DNA from: Paulinella micropora
Taxonomy: Eukaryota > Cercozoa > Imbricatea > Euglyphida
Length of the DNA stretch: 23,660 nt
Direction of reading: 5' to 3'
Assembly (NCBI GenBank): GCA_009731375.1
Contig: BJOX01000346.1
Span: 4,510-28,169, forward strand
The position numbers were made by a program, and so were the translations under genes. Positions 8,988 to 18,650 of the stretch are shown piece by piece (the stretch's first letter is position 1; each line of letters begins with the position of its first letter). Below the pieces are notes generated by a model. The model was given only the letters and a program-made list of their open reading frames with translations. It had not been told where the DNA came from and did no database searches.

Positions 8988-9110
8988 AGTGTTGGAACTG
9001 CCCTTGCGGGGGTGTCATTAGAGCCTATCGTCAATTCTTCGTACTCCCCTCACGGGTGAGACGATGGAGGCGCATGTGCAGAAATGCATCAGCCATTGAC
9101 AGAGAAGCAC

Positions 9111-9119
9111 TATTATTAC

Positions 9120-9167
<48 letters not shown>

Positions 9168-9194
9168 CATTATCATCATTATTATTATTATTAT
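9111..9194. repeat. ATT array (SINE tail)
   Basis: The tail of SINE copy 1, about 84 bp with ACT and ATC variants. It ends directly at the 5' end of SINE copy 2. Confidence 0.93.
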
Positions 9195-9291
9195 GGACAC
9201 CGTGATAGCCCAGTGGTCAAGTTCTACCATCTGGGCCCTGTCGCCAGTTCGATTCCCGTCGGTGCCACCAGTATTTTCATTGAACATACCG
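9195..9291 (+). mobile_element. tRNA-derived SINE, copy 2 (cut by gap)
   Basis: Identical by eye to the first 97 bp of copy 1, with box A at 9206-9216 and box B at 9246-9256. Head-to-tail order with a start-to-start distance of 350 bp indicates a tandem SINE array or insertion into the earlier copy's tail. Confidence 0.85.
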
Positions 9292-10215
9292 NNNNNNNNN
9301 NNNNNNNNNNNNNNNNNNNNNNNNNNNNNNNNNNNNNNNNNNNNNNNNNNNNNNNNNNNNNNNNNNNNNNNNNNNNNNNNNNNNNNNNNNNNNNNNNNNN
9401 NNNNNNNNNNNNNNNNNNNNNNNNNNNNNNNNNNNNNNNNNNNNNNNNNNNNNNNNNNNNNNNNNNNNNNNNNNNNNNNNNNNNNNNNNNNNNNNNNNNN
9501 NNNNNNNNNNNNNNNNNNNNNNNNNNNNNNNNNNNNNNNNNNNNNNNNNNNNNNNNNNNNNNNNNNNNNNNNNNNNNNNNNNNNNNNNNNNNNNNNNNNN
9601 NNNNNNNNNNNNNNNNNNNNNNNNNNNNNNNNNNNNNNNNNNNNNNNNNNNNNNNNNNNNNNNNNNNNNNNNNNNNNNNNNNNNNNNNNNNNNNNNNNNN
9701 NNNNNNNNNNNNNNNNNNNNNNNNNNNNNNNNNNNNNNNNNNNNNNNNNNNNNNNNNNNNNNNNNNNNNNNNNNNNNNNNNNNNNNNNNNNNNNNNNNNN
9801 NNNNNNNNNNNNNNNNNNNNNNNNNNNNNNNNNNNNNNNNNNNNNNNNNNNNNNNNNNNNNNNNNNNNNNNNNNNNNNNNNNNNNNNNNNNNNNNNNNNN
9901 NNNNNNNNNNNNNNNNNNNNNNNNNNNNNNNNNNNNNNNNNNNNNNNNNNNNNNNNNNNNNNNNNNNNNNNNNNNNNNNNNNNNNNNNNNNNNNNNNNNN
10001 NNNNNNNNNNNNNNNNNNNNNNNNNNNNNNNNNNNNNNNNNNNNNNNNNNNNNNNNNNNNNNNNNNNNNNNNNNNNNNNNNNNNNNNNNNNNNNNNNNNN
10101 NNNNNNNNNNNNNNNNNNNNNNNNNNNNNNNNNNNNNNNNNNNNNNNNNNNNNNNNNNNNNNNNNNNNNNNNNNNNNNNNNNNNNNNNNNNNNNNNNNNN
10201 NNNNNNNNNNNNNNN
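9292..10215. other. Assembly gap (924 N)
   Basis: A run of N starting inside SINE copy 2 and ending in a TA tract. Confidence 0.99.
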
Positions 10216-10252
<37 letters not shown>

Positions 10253-10285
10253 GTATATATACATACATATATATATATACATATG

Positions 10286-10318
<33 letters not shown>
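10216..10318. repeat. TA dinucleotide tract with CATA variants
   Basis: Alternating TA with CATATGTATA interruptions, which makes it locally self-complementary. Confidence 0.95.
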
Positions 10319-10323
<5 letters not shown>

Positions 10324-10324
10324 C

Positions 10325-10411
10325 TCACTCACTCACTCACTCTCTTTCTCTCTCATTTCTCATTTAGCCCTCTCGAGGCATTACTACTGTATTTCTATCT
10401 GTCTGTCTTCC

Positions 10412-10470
<59 letters not shown>

Positions 10471-10482
10471 TGTGTGTATATA

Positions 10483-10580
<98 letters not shown>

Positions 10581-10581
10581 C
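10325..10581. repeat. ACTC, CT and TA tracts with M motif copy 3
   Basis: ACTC and CT repeats, then M motif copy 3 (10354-10392, CATTTAGCCCTCTCGAGGCA), CT, a TA run (10435-10467) and CT again up to the gap. Confidence 0.9.
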
Positions 10582-10591
10582 NNNNNNNNNN
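10582..10591. other. Assembly gap (10 N)
   Basis: Ten Ns inside a CT array, a fixed-size scaffold gap of unknown true length. Confidence 0.98.
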
Positions 10592-10598
10592 CTCTCTC

Positions 10599-10656
<58 letters not shown>

Positions 10657-10699
10657 ACTCACTCTCATTCCTCATTCAGCCAAGTCGAAGCATAGGTAA
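10592..10699. repeat. CT / ACTC tract ending in M motif copy 4
   Basis: CT repeats, three ACTC units and a degenerate M motif (10667-10699, CTCATTCAGCCAAGTCGAAG). The order CT-ACTC-M repeats that seen at 10325-10392. Confidence 0.85.
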
Positions 10700-10702
10700 A
10701 AC

Positions 10703-10898
10703 CATGCATACATACATAGTGCATACATACATACATACACACACACATACATACACACCATACATACATACACAAACATACATACATATATAGATACATA
10801 CATACAAACATGCATACAAACATGCATACATACATGCATACATGCATACGTATATACATACATACATACATACATACATACATACATACATAATACAT

Positions 10899-10929
<31 letters not shown>

Positions 10930-11225
10930 CATGCATGCATACATACATACATTCATACATACATACATGCATACATACATACACACATACGTACATACAT
11001 ACATACATACATACACGCCATACATACATACACACCATACATACATACATACACACATACATACATAACATACATAACATACATAACATACATAACATAC
11101 ATAACAAACATAACATGCATACATACATACATGCGTACATGCATACATAGGCTACATACATAGGCTACATACATAGGCTACATACATAGGCTACATACAT
11201 ACATAGGCTACATACATACATACAT
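10703..11225. repeat. CATA array with CATAA and CATAGGCTA blocks
   Basis: CATA repeats with TGCA and ACAC variants, a CATAACATA block (about 11066-11120) and a minisatellite of ACATAGGCTACAT units (about 11146-11215). The same CATAGGCTA unit recurs at 11574, 11748, about 11840, 12340 and 12429-12525. Confidence 0.92.
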
Positions 11226-11291
11226 ATATCTATATCTACATCTATATCTATATCTACATCTACAGCTACATCTACATCTACATCTACATCG

Positions 11292-11336
<45 letters not shown>
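11226..11336. repeat. CATCTA hexanucleotide block and TA tract
   Basis: CATCTA/TATCTA hexamers (11226-11293) followed by a TA run. Confidence 0.92.
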
Positions 11337-11341
<5 letters not shown>

Positions 11342-11370
11342 CAACTGTCAGGTGCAAACTGCGTTTGTTT

Positions 11371-11617
11371 GTATGTATGTATGTACGTACGTATGTATGT
11401 ATGTATTTATGTATGTATGTATGTATGTATAAATGTATGTATGTATATATGTATGTATATATGTATGTAGTTATGTATGTATGTATGTATGTATGTATGT
11501 CTGTTCTTTTTGTTGCCCATACATACATACAAACATAACTTGCATACATCCATACATACATACATACGTACGTACATAGGCTACATACATAGGCTGCATG
11601 TATACATACATAGTACG

Positions 11618-11648
<31 letters not shown>

Positions 11649-11785
11649 GTATGTATGTATGTTTTTATGTATGTCTGTTCTTTTTGTTGTCCATACATAC
11701 ATACAAACATAACATACATACATACATACATTCATACATACGTACGTACATAGGCTACATACATAGGCTGCATACATAGTACATA
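11371..11785. repeat. 174-bp tandem duplication with TATG-to-CATA strand switch
   Basis: Each unit has a TATG tract, a short W spacer (CTGTTCTTTTTGTTG plus CCAT; 11501-11520 and 11675-11694), a CATA tract and a CATAGGCTACATACATAGGC block. Matching landmarks (11501/11675 and 11574/11748) are both 174 bp apart. TATG and CATA are reverse complements, so each unit can fold into a hairpin with W as the loop. Confidence 0.85.
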
Positions 11786-12197
11786 CTCATACATACATAC
11801 ATACATACATTCATGTGTACATGCATACATACATACATACATAGGCTACATACATAGGCTACATACATACATACACACATACATAACATAACATACATAC
11901 ATACATACACAACATACATACAGGTGCAGTGTTCTAGTACATATGTACATGCATACATACATAACATAACATAACATACATACATACATACATACATACA
12001 TACATACATTTCCTTTTCGTTATGTCCCTATCATACATACATACATACATACATAACATACATACATAACATACATACATACATACATACATGCATACAT
12101 ACATGCATACAAATAATTCCTTTTTGTTATCTCTATGTCCCTATCCATACATACATACATACATATGTACATGCATACATACATAATATGACATACA

Positions 12198-12229
<32 letters not shown>

Positions 12230-12540
12230 ATTCCTTTTTGTTATCTCTGTCCCTATCCATAACATACATACATACATATGTACATACATACATACATACA
12301 TATGTACATATGTACATACATACATACATACATACATACATAGGCTACATGAATAGGCTAGATATGCAACATACATACATAAATATGTACAGGCATACAT
12401 ACATAACATATATACATACATACATACATAGGCTACATAGATAGGCTACATACATAGGCTACATACATAGGCTACATACATGACATACATAGGCTACATA
12501 CATAGGCTACATACATAGGCTACATATGCAACTATATTAG
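11786..12540. repeat. CATA array with V spacers
   Basis: CATA repeats punctuated by V spacers at about 12009-12032, 12112-12146 and 12226-12260 (core TTCCTTTTTGTTATCTCT, then GTCCCTATCC) and by CATAGGCTA blocks. V shares most of its core with the left half of the U spacers in the following CT array. Confidence 0.88.
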
Positions 12541-12550
12541 GTACAATGCG

Positions 12551-12612
12551 CTGTTGTCCCTTTGTGTTGTCTCTATATCCCTATCCACTGCTCTGCCATG
12601 CTGGTAACGAAA

Positions 12613-12664
<52 letters not shown>

Positions 12665-12809
12665 ATATCCCTATCCACTTCTCTGCCATGCTGGTAACAA
12701 ACTATCTCTCTCTCTTGTTCCTTTGTGTTGTCTCTATATCCCTATCCACTGCTCTGCAATGCTGGTAACAAACTATCTCTCGCTCTCTCTCTCTCTCTGT
12801 CTCTCTCTC

Positions 12810-12872
<63 letters not shown>

Positions 12873-12940
12873 CTCTCTCTCTCNNNNNNNNNNTGTCTCT
12901 ATATCCCTATCCACTGCTCTGCCATGCTGGTAACAAACTA

Positions 12941-12975
<35 letters not shown>

Positions 12976-13014
12976 ATATATATACATATATATATCTATC
13001 TATCTATCTATCTA

Positions 13015-13065
<51 letters not shown>

Positions 13066-13139
13066 CTATCTCTATCTCTCTGTTGTCCCTTTGTGTTGTC
13101 TCTATATATATCCCTATCCACTGCTCTGCCATGCTGGTA

Positions 13140-13188
<49 letters not shown>

Positions 13189-13241
13189 CCTTTTTGTTAT
13201 CTCTATATCCCTATCCACTGCTCTGCCATGCTGGTAACAAA

Positions 13242-13303
<62 letters not shown>

Positions 13304-13306
13304 CTG

Positions 13307-13343
<37 letters not shown>

Positions 13344-13453
13344 CTATCTCTATCTCTCTGTTGTCCCTTTATGCTGTCTCTCTCTATCTCTCTGTTGTCC
13401 CTTTATGTTGTCTCTATATCCCTATCCACTGCTCTGCCATGCTGGTAACAAAC
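12551..13453 (+). repeat. CT/CTAT array with eight U spacers
   Basis: A spacer of about 60 bp recurs in one orientation at 12551-12613, 12659-12702 (5' truncated), 12715-12773, 12894-12938 (cut by gap), 13081-13145, 13186-13242, 13358-13384 (left part only) and 13392-13453. Its landmarks are TTGTCCCTTTGTGTTGTC, CCCTATCCACTGCTCTGC and CATGCTGGTAACAAAC. CT, CTAT or TA tracts lie between copies. Frames across it are open by chance and encode no domain. Confidence 0.92.
12884..12893. other. Assembly gap (10 N)
   Basis: Ten Ns in a CT tract immediately before a 5'-truncated U spacer. Confidence 0.98.
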
Positions 13454-13470
13454 TATCTCTCTCCCTCCCT

Positions 13471-13517
<47 letters not shown>

Positions 13518-13577
13518 CTCTCCCTCTCTCTCCCTCCTCCTCTCTCCCTTCTCTCTCTCTCTATCTATCTCTCTCTC

Positions 13578-13658
<81 letters not shown>

Positions 13659-13676
13659 CTCTCTCTCTCTTTTACA
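13454..13676. repeat. CT array with CCT and CTAT variants
   Basis: Imperfect CT/CCCT repeats ending in a short CTAT block. Confidence 0.93.
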
Positions 13677-13758
13677 CACAATCAAACACACACATACACA
13701 CACGCACACATTATATATATATATATATGTCTTACTTCTGATAATGTCTAGTGTGTGG

Positions 13759-13799
<41 letters not shown>

Positions 13800-13835
13800 T
13801 ATAGGTCTTACTCCTTATAATGTCTAGCGTGGGAA
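13677..13835. repeat. CA and TA tracts with a duplicated Q spacer
   Basis: A CA-rich run and two TA tracts. A spacer of about 30 bp occurs twice (13729-13759 and 13805-13833), sharing GTCTTACT and ATAATGTCTAG. Confidence 0.82.
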
Positions 13836-13855
13836 CGTGGCATCACACTCAAGTT

Positions 13856-13886
13856 AACTATCTATCTATCTATCTATCTATCTATA

Positions 13887-13953
<67 letters not shown>
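13856..13953. repeat. CTAT array
   Basis: CTAT repeats with single variants, preceding the unique island at 13954. Confidence 0.95.
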
Positions 13954-13954
<1 letters not shown>

Positions 13955-14158
13955 GAATGCGGGGTTCGCGGCATGGTATCGTTCTCTGTTCATCGATGTT
14001 TCCGCGCCTTGGGTTTTTCCCATCCCCAATCCAAATCCCTTTGCTTCAAGATATCCTCCTGCGTAGCTCGTTGCTCTTTTGCGATTTATCGCTCCTGTGC
14101 AGTCAAAAATTGGACTAATCTTCCTCTAGTCCGTATTGGTGACTGCATTCCATCATAG
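13954..14158 (+). pseudogene. Possible decayed non-LTR reverse transcriptase C-terminus
   Basis: This frame is open from the CTAT array to a stop at 14156-14158. Its end reads IYRSCAVKNWTNLP followed by VRIGDCIPS. That loosely fits the pattern near the end of many LINE reverse-transcriptase ORFs: a basic residue, V-x-x-W-N-x-L-P, then a short helix and F-K. The expected continuation is lost in stops. No catalytic motif is present, because the domain core would lie upstream where the CTAT array now is. The alternative is chance resemblance in unique intergenic DNA. Confidence 0.25.
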
Positions 14159-14467
14159 CCGTCCAGTGTTGCATAGCCCGGGCTAGGTCCCTGCGGGGGT
14201 TTAGGCCTCATACAATGTCATCATTGTAGCTTGCGCAAGCTTACGGTGCTCAAAACACTTGGACTAACGGCTTCCTTTTCTTTCTCTTCTTCCTTATCCT
14301 CCCACTCTCCATTCCTAGATTGCCTTTTTCTTCAACGTCCTTCCTCCTCTTCTTTTTCCAGAACACAGTCTACCCGTGATTCCCATCCCGGACACATGCA
14401 CAGTACACAAATTATTGTTTGATGTGAAACTGCGTTCCTTTGCAAGGACTACATTCCTTTGCGACAT
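14159..14467. other. Unique segment with strong pyrimidine tract
   Basis: Non-repetitive DNA containing a small palindrome (GCTTGCGCAAGC, 14229-14240) and pyrimidine-rich stretches. It ends GACATCTCATCTATC, resembling the 3' boundary of element E (GATATCTCAT then CTAT). No gene is recognised. Confidence 0.4.
14320..14361 (+). promoter_or_regulatory. 3' splice-site-like sequence
   Basis: A long pyrimidine tract ends in TTCTTTTTCCAG at 14350-14361, a textbook metazoan acceptor. A weaker one ends at CCTAG about 14320. No donor or exon with coding signal is evident, so this may be fortuitous. Confidence 0.25.
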
Positions 14468-14470
14468 CTC

Positions 14471-14516
<46 letters not shown>

Positions 14517-14654
14517 ATATCTATATATCGATCGATCGATCTAGCTATCGATCAAGCTATCTATCTATCTATCTATATATCTATCTATCTATCTATCTAT
14601 CCATCTATCCATCTATCTATCTATCTATATATCTATCTATCTATTTATCCATCC

Positions 14655-14702
<48 letters not shown>

Positions 14703-14741
14703 GTCTGTGTATCGATCTATCTATCTATTTATCTGTCTATC

Positions 14742-14778
<37 letters not shown>

Positions 14779-14795
14779 ATATCTATCTATATATA

Positions 14796-14830
<35 letters not shown>

Positions 14831-14866
14831 ATATCTATTTATCTATCCATCTATCCATCTATCTTC

Positions 14867-14918
<52 letters not shown>

Positions 14919-15069
14919 ATGTCTGTATGTCGATCTATCTATCTATCTATCTATCTGTCTATCTATCTATATATCTATCTATATATCTATCTATATATCG
15001 ATCTATCTATCTATCTATCTATCTATCTACCTATCTACCTATCTATCTGTCAATCTATCTATCTATATG

Positions 15070-15116
<47 letters not shown>

Positions 15117-15180
15117 ATCTATCTATCCATCTATCGATCTGCCTATCCATATATTTATCTATGTATCGATCTACCTATCC

Positions 15181-15212
<32 letters not shown>

Positions 15213-15244
15213 GTCTGTCTATCTATCTATCGATCGATCGATCG

Positions 15245-15334
<90 letters not shown>

Positions 15335-15355
15335 CTATCTACTATCTGTCTGTCT
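14468..15355. repeat. CTAT array with CGAT, CTGT and CCAT variants
   Basis: About 890 bp of CTAT repeats. CGAT runs occur near 14527-14540 and 15231-15246. The frames are open through the array because CTAT has no stop in any frame on this strand. Confidence 0.95.
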
Positions 15356-15680
15356 ATCCCCGGAGGTCGTCCCTCCCTCGATGTAAGAAAAATTGGTCGA
15401 AGGAGCGGGGCATTGGCGATGAAGACAAATCCTCCTAGAGCAAACTGCACCACATGCCAGTTGGCTACCTCGCAATGCTACACCATGGGTAGCTGTGGCG
15501 TTGGGTGTTTCCTTTGAGCTCACTCGTAAAATGTACCTACCCTGCACTTCGTGCTTGGTAAGTGGATCCCTCCGCTGGCCATTGGCTATGAGGGAACCAG
15601 CAAGGCGAAGGCAGGCCTGAGGCGAGGATGCCTCATGGTAGGACGCCTATGGCCTTTGGCTACGCGACGCTCCTAGATTA
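15356..15680. other. Unique island between CTAT arrays (contains repeat-like C peptide)
   Basis: About 325 bp of non-repetitive, G+C-rich DNA. One frame at its right end (15628-15680) reads MAFGYATLLD, resembling the FGYAKLTD and FGYAELID of copies A and B. Another frame contains a Cys-rich peptide ([11 protein letters not shown]) before a stop. No recognised gene; possibly a remnant of the same element as A and B. Confidence 0.4.
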
Positions 15681-15724
15681 TCACTATCTATCTATCTATC
15701 TATCCCTCTATCTATCCCTCTATA

Positions 15725-15760
<36 letters not shown>

Positions 15761-15939
15761 GATCTATATATATATATATATATATCCATATATCCATATA
15801 TCTATCTATCTATATATCTATAAATCTATCTATCTATCTATATATCTATCTACCTATCTATCTATCTATCTATCTATATATCTATCTATCTGTCTATCCA
15901 TCTATCTATCTATCTATCTATCTATCTATATGTCTATCC

Positions 15940-15973
<34 letters not shown>

Positions 15974-16129
15974 TTATCTATCTATCTATCTATCTATCTA
16001 TGTATCTATCTATCTATCTATCTATCTATATGTCTATCTATCTATCTATCTGTCTATTTTATCTATCTATCTATCTATCTATGTATCTATCTATCTATAT
16101 ATGTATATATCTATCTATCTATGTATCTA

Positions 16130-16172
<43 letters not shown>

Positions 16173-16240
16173 ATATCTATCTATCTATCTATCTATCTGT
16201 CTGTCTATCTATATATCTATCTGTCTATCTATCTATCTAT

Positions 16241-16341
16241 ATATCTATCTATCTGTCTATCTTTCTATCTATCTATCGATCTATCTATCGATCTATCTAT
16301 CGATCTATCTATCGATCTATCTATCGATCTATATATCTATA

Positions 16342-16372
<31 letters not shown>

Positions 16373-16462
16373 ATATCTATCATCTATCTATCTATCTATC
16401 ATCTATCATCTATCTATCCATCTATCCATCTATCTATCTATCTATCTATCTATTTATCTATC
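16241..16462. repeat. Segmental duplication inside CTAT array, copy 1
   Basis: The variant pattern of this 222-bp block is reproduced at a constant 529-bp offset at 16770-16991. It includes five CGAT variants spaced 12 bp apart (16277-16325), a TA block and CATC/CCAT variants. The match ends when CGATATATCC (first copy) faces CTATC (second). Confidence 0.88.
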
Positions 16463-16635
16463 GATATATCCATCCATCTATATATCTATATATCCATCTA
16501 TCTATATATCTATCTATCTATCTATCTGTCTATCTATCTATCCATCTACCTATCTATCTATCTATCCAACTATCTATCTATCTATCTATCTATCTGTCTA
16601 TCTATCTATCTATCGATCCATCTATCTATCGATCC

Positions 16636-16674
<39 letters not shown>

Positions 16675-16769
16675 CATCTATCTATCCATCTATCGATCCA
16701 TCTATCTATCTATCGATCCATCGATCTATCTATCTATCGATCTATCTATCTGTCTATCTATCTATTTGT

Positions 16770-16870
16770 ATATCTATCTATCTGTCTATCTTTCTATCTA
16801 TCTATCGATCTATCTATCGATCTATCTATCGATCTATCTATCGATCTATCTATCGATCTATATATCTATA

Positions 16871-16901
<31 letters not shown>

Positions 16902-16971
16902 ATATCTATCATCTATCTATCTATCTATCATCTATCATCTATCTATCCATCTATCCATCTATCTATCTATC

Positions 16972-16991
<20 letters not shown>
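16770..16991. repeat. Segmental duplication inside CTAT array, copy 2
   Basis: Second copy of 16241-16462 at +529 bp, with the five CGAT variants at 16806-16854. It could be a real unequal-exchange product or an assembly echo. Confidence 0.88.
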
Positions 16992-17035
<44 letters not shown>

Positions 17036-17308
17036 GATCTATCTATCCATCTATCTATATATCTATCTATCTATCTATCTATCTATATATCTATCTATCT
17101 GTATGTCTGTCTATCTATCTATCGATCCATCTATCTATCTATCGATCCATCTATCTATCTGTCTATCTATCTATCTATCCTATTTATCTATCTATCTATC
17201 TATCTATCTATATATCTATCTATCTATCTATCTATCTGTCTATCTATCCATGTAGCCATCTGTCCATCTATCTATCTATCTGTCTATCTATATATATATA
17301 TATCTATC

Positions 17309-17343
<35 letters not shown>

Positions 17344-17369
17344 CGATCTATTTATCTATCAATCTATCA

Positions 17370-17403
<34 letters not shown>

Positions 17404-17405
<2 letters not shown>

Positions 17406-17651
17406 CTGTGTGTGTGTGTGTGTGTGTATTTTTTCACTTGACATCCGTTTTCTTATCAAACATTGTGGGTATTTTTGAGTGTATGTGTGGGTATGTGTGT
17501 GTGAAACATTGTGCGTGTGTGTGTGTCTGTGTAAATAGCATGAAATACTTCCGGACTGGGTAACACATCATTGGCTCTTCCGTCTCGTACTGATCGATGT
17601 GAAACACCACACCGACCACCATAGTTACTACAACTGCAACTATGGTAACTA
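17404..17651. other. GT tract and unique segment, no gene recognised
   Basis: A GT-rich stretch, then about 120 bp of unique DNA. A small hairpin (CCATAGTT 17619-17626 with AACTATGG 17638-17645) sits just before F2. Short minus-strand frames (about 80 codons) span it without a recognisable domain. Confidence 0.45.
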
Positions 17652-17860
17652 AGAAGTTCCTTGTCCTTAAGTACAACGAGCAACGACTTCAAACGATTCG
17701 TTCTCGGCCCGTTCTGATTTTGTGTGGCTTGTGTAATGGCTCATTTGAAAGCTCTCATCAAGAGCTTTCTAATGAGCCATAACACAGGTTGTAGCAAATA
17801 TTGACTGAGATCGAAGCGCTTGAAGTCATTGTTCGTTGTACTTAAGAAATAGGAACTTCT
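17652..17860. mobile_element. Foldback (near-palindromic) element F2
   Basis: The arms 17652-17755 and 17761-17860 are inverted copies around a 5-bp loop. Pairing is strong at the outer end (AGAAGTTCC, CTTAAGTACAACGA, GACTTCA) and near the loop (TGGCTCATT, GAAAGCTCT) and weak in the middle. It is non-coding. No sequence is shared with F1 by eye, so it is a different family. The transcript would form a long imperfect hairpin, as MITEs and some small-RNA precursors do. Confidence 0.75.
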
Positions 17861-17904
17861 CCTATACTGTCTTGCCTTGTCTTGTATTGCATTTTATCTG
17901 TCAG

Positions 17905-17964
17905 CTCCACAAAATGTGGTCAGGTCACCGGTAAATCTACAAATGCGGCGCGGTTTTGCGGGCT
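17905..17964 (+). mobile_element. Truncated hairpin element H, copy 3
   Basis: Shares with H1 the stretch CCACAAAATGTGGT, then CACCGGTAAA, CTAC and ATGCGGC. It lacks the AAATTTGGCGTG part of the arm and everything beyond GGTTTTGCGGGC, where a TATTG array begins. Confidence 0.7.
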
Positions 17965-18012
17965 GTATTGTGTTGTATTGTGTTGTATTGTGTTGTATTG
18001 TATTGTATTGTA

Positions 18013-18022
18013 NNNNNNNNNN
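18013..18022. other. Assembly gap (10 N)
   Basis: Ten Ns between the two copies of the 628-bp block; probably an artefactual join. Confidence 0.98.
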
Positions 18023-18054
<32 letters not shown>

Positions 18055-18650
18055 CTGTGTGTGTGTGTGTGTGTGTATTTTTTCACTTGACATCCGTTTT
18101 CTTATCAAACATTGTGGGTATTTTTGAGTGTATGTGTGGGTATGTGTGTGTGAAACATTGTGCGTGTGTGTGTGTCTGTGTAAATAGCATGAAATACTTC
18201 CGGACTGGGTAACACATCATTGGCTCTTCCGTCTCGTACTGATCGATGTGAAACACCACACCGACCACCATAGTTACTACAACTGCAACTATGGTAACTA
18301 AGAAGTTCCTTGTCCTTAAGTACAACGAGCAACGACTTCAAACGATTCGTTCTCGGCCCGTTCTGATTTTGTGTGGCTTGTGTAATGGCTCATTTGAAAG
18401 CTCTCATCAAGAGCTTTCTAATGAGCCATAACACAGGTTGTAGCAAATATTGACTGAGATCGAAGCGCTTGAAGTCATTGTTCGTTGTACTTAAGAAATA
18501 GGAACTTCTCCTATACTGTCTTGCCTTGTCTTGTATTGCATTTTATCTGTCAGCTCCACAAAATGTGGTCAGGTCACCGGTAAATCTACAAATGCGGCGC
18601 GGTTTTGCGGGCTGTATTGTGTTGTATTGTGTTGTATTGTGTTGTATTGT
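18023..18650. repeat. Second copy of the 628-bp block (with F2 and H3)
   Basis: Repeats 17374-18001 base for base by eye, including F2 (18301-18509) and H3 (18554-18613). It then differs by one extra TGTTG-TATTG unit before the long pentanucleotide array. Confidence 0.92.

Larger units (their letters stand above)
8845..9110 (+). mobile_element. tRNA-derived SINE, copy 1 (complete)
   Basis: The 5' 76 bp resemble a tRNA: an acceptor-like start GGACACC, box A TAGCCCAGTGG (8856-8866), box B AGTTCGATTCC (8896-8906), and a 3' end GGTGCC-A-CCA (8911-8920). The stems are imperfect, so this is a tRNA relic rather than a working tRNA gene. Then come a 35-bp unit duplicated exactly in tandem (8918-8952, 8953-8987), a unique body and a 3' end GACAGAGAAGCAC leading to an ATT tail. 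It would need a partner LINE for mobility. TTTT at 8924-8927 might prematurely stop polymerase III. No match to a named SINE family can be claimed. Confidence 0.85.
15681..17404. repeat. Long CTAT array with higher-order structure
   Basis: About 1.7 kb of CTAT repeats with CCAT, CTGT, CGAT, TTAT and CATC variants and TA interruptions. Variant patterns are locally duplicated, most clearly at 16241-16462 and 16770-16991. Confidence 0.95.
17374..18001. repeat. 628-bp block identical to 18023-18650
   Basis: Starts in CTAT, continues through a GT tract, unique DNA, the foldback F2 and truncated H3, and ends in TATTG repeats at the gap. The offset is exactly 649 bp throughout, and the right copy begins at the first base after the 10-N gap. 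Most likely two overlapping contigs joined without merging. Confidence 0.92.

Noticed and set aside
9018-10695. Frames of 350-500 codons spanning the long gap
   Set aside because: Most of their length is N; only microsatellite and SINE sequence is actually read.
15628-17478. 616-residue open frame and the similar long frames in other CTAT arrays
   Set aside because: They are poly-SIYL strings from CTAT repeats, open in all three frames at once, with no codon structure or domain.
17434-17692. Minus-strand frames of about 80 codons next to F2, seen twice
   Set aside because: The second pair is only the gap-flanking duplicate. The peptides include His/Thr strings from the GT tract and no domain.
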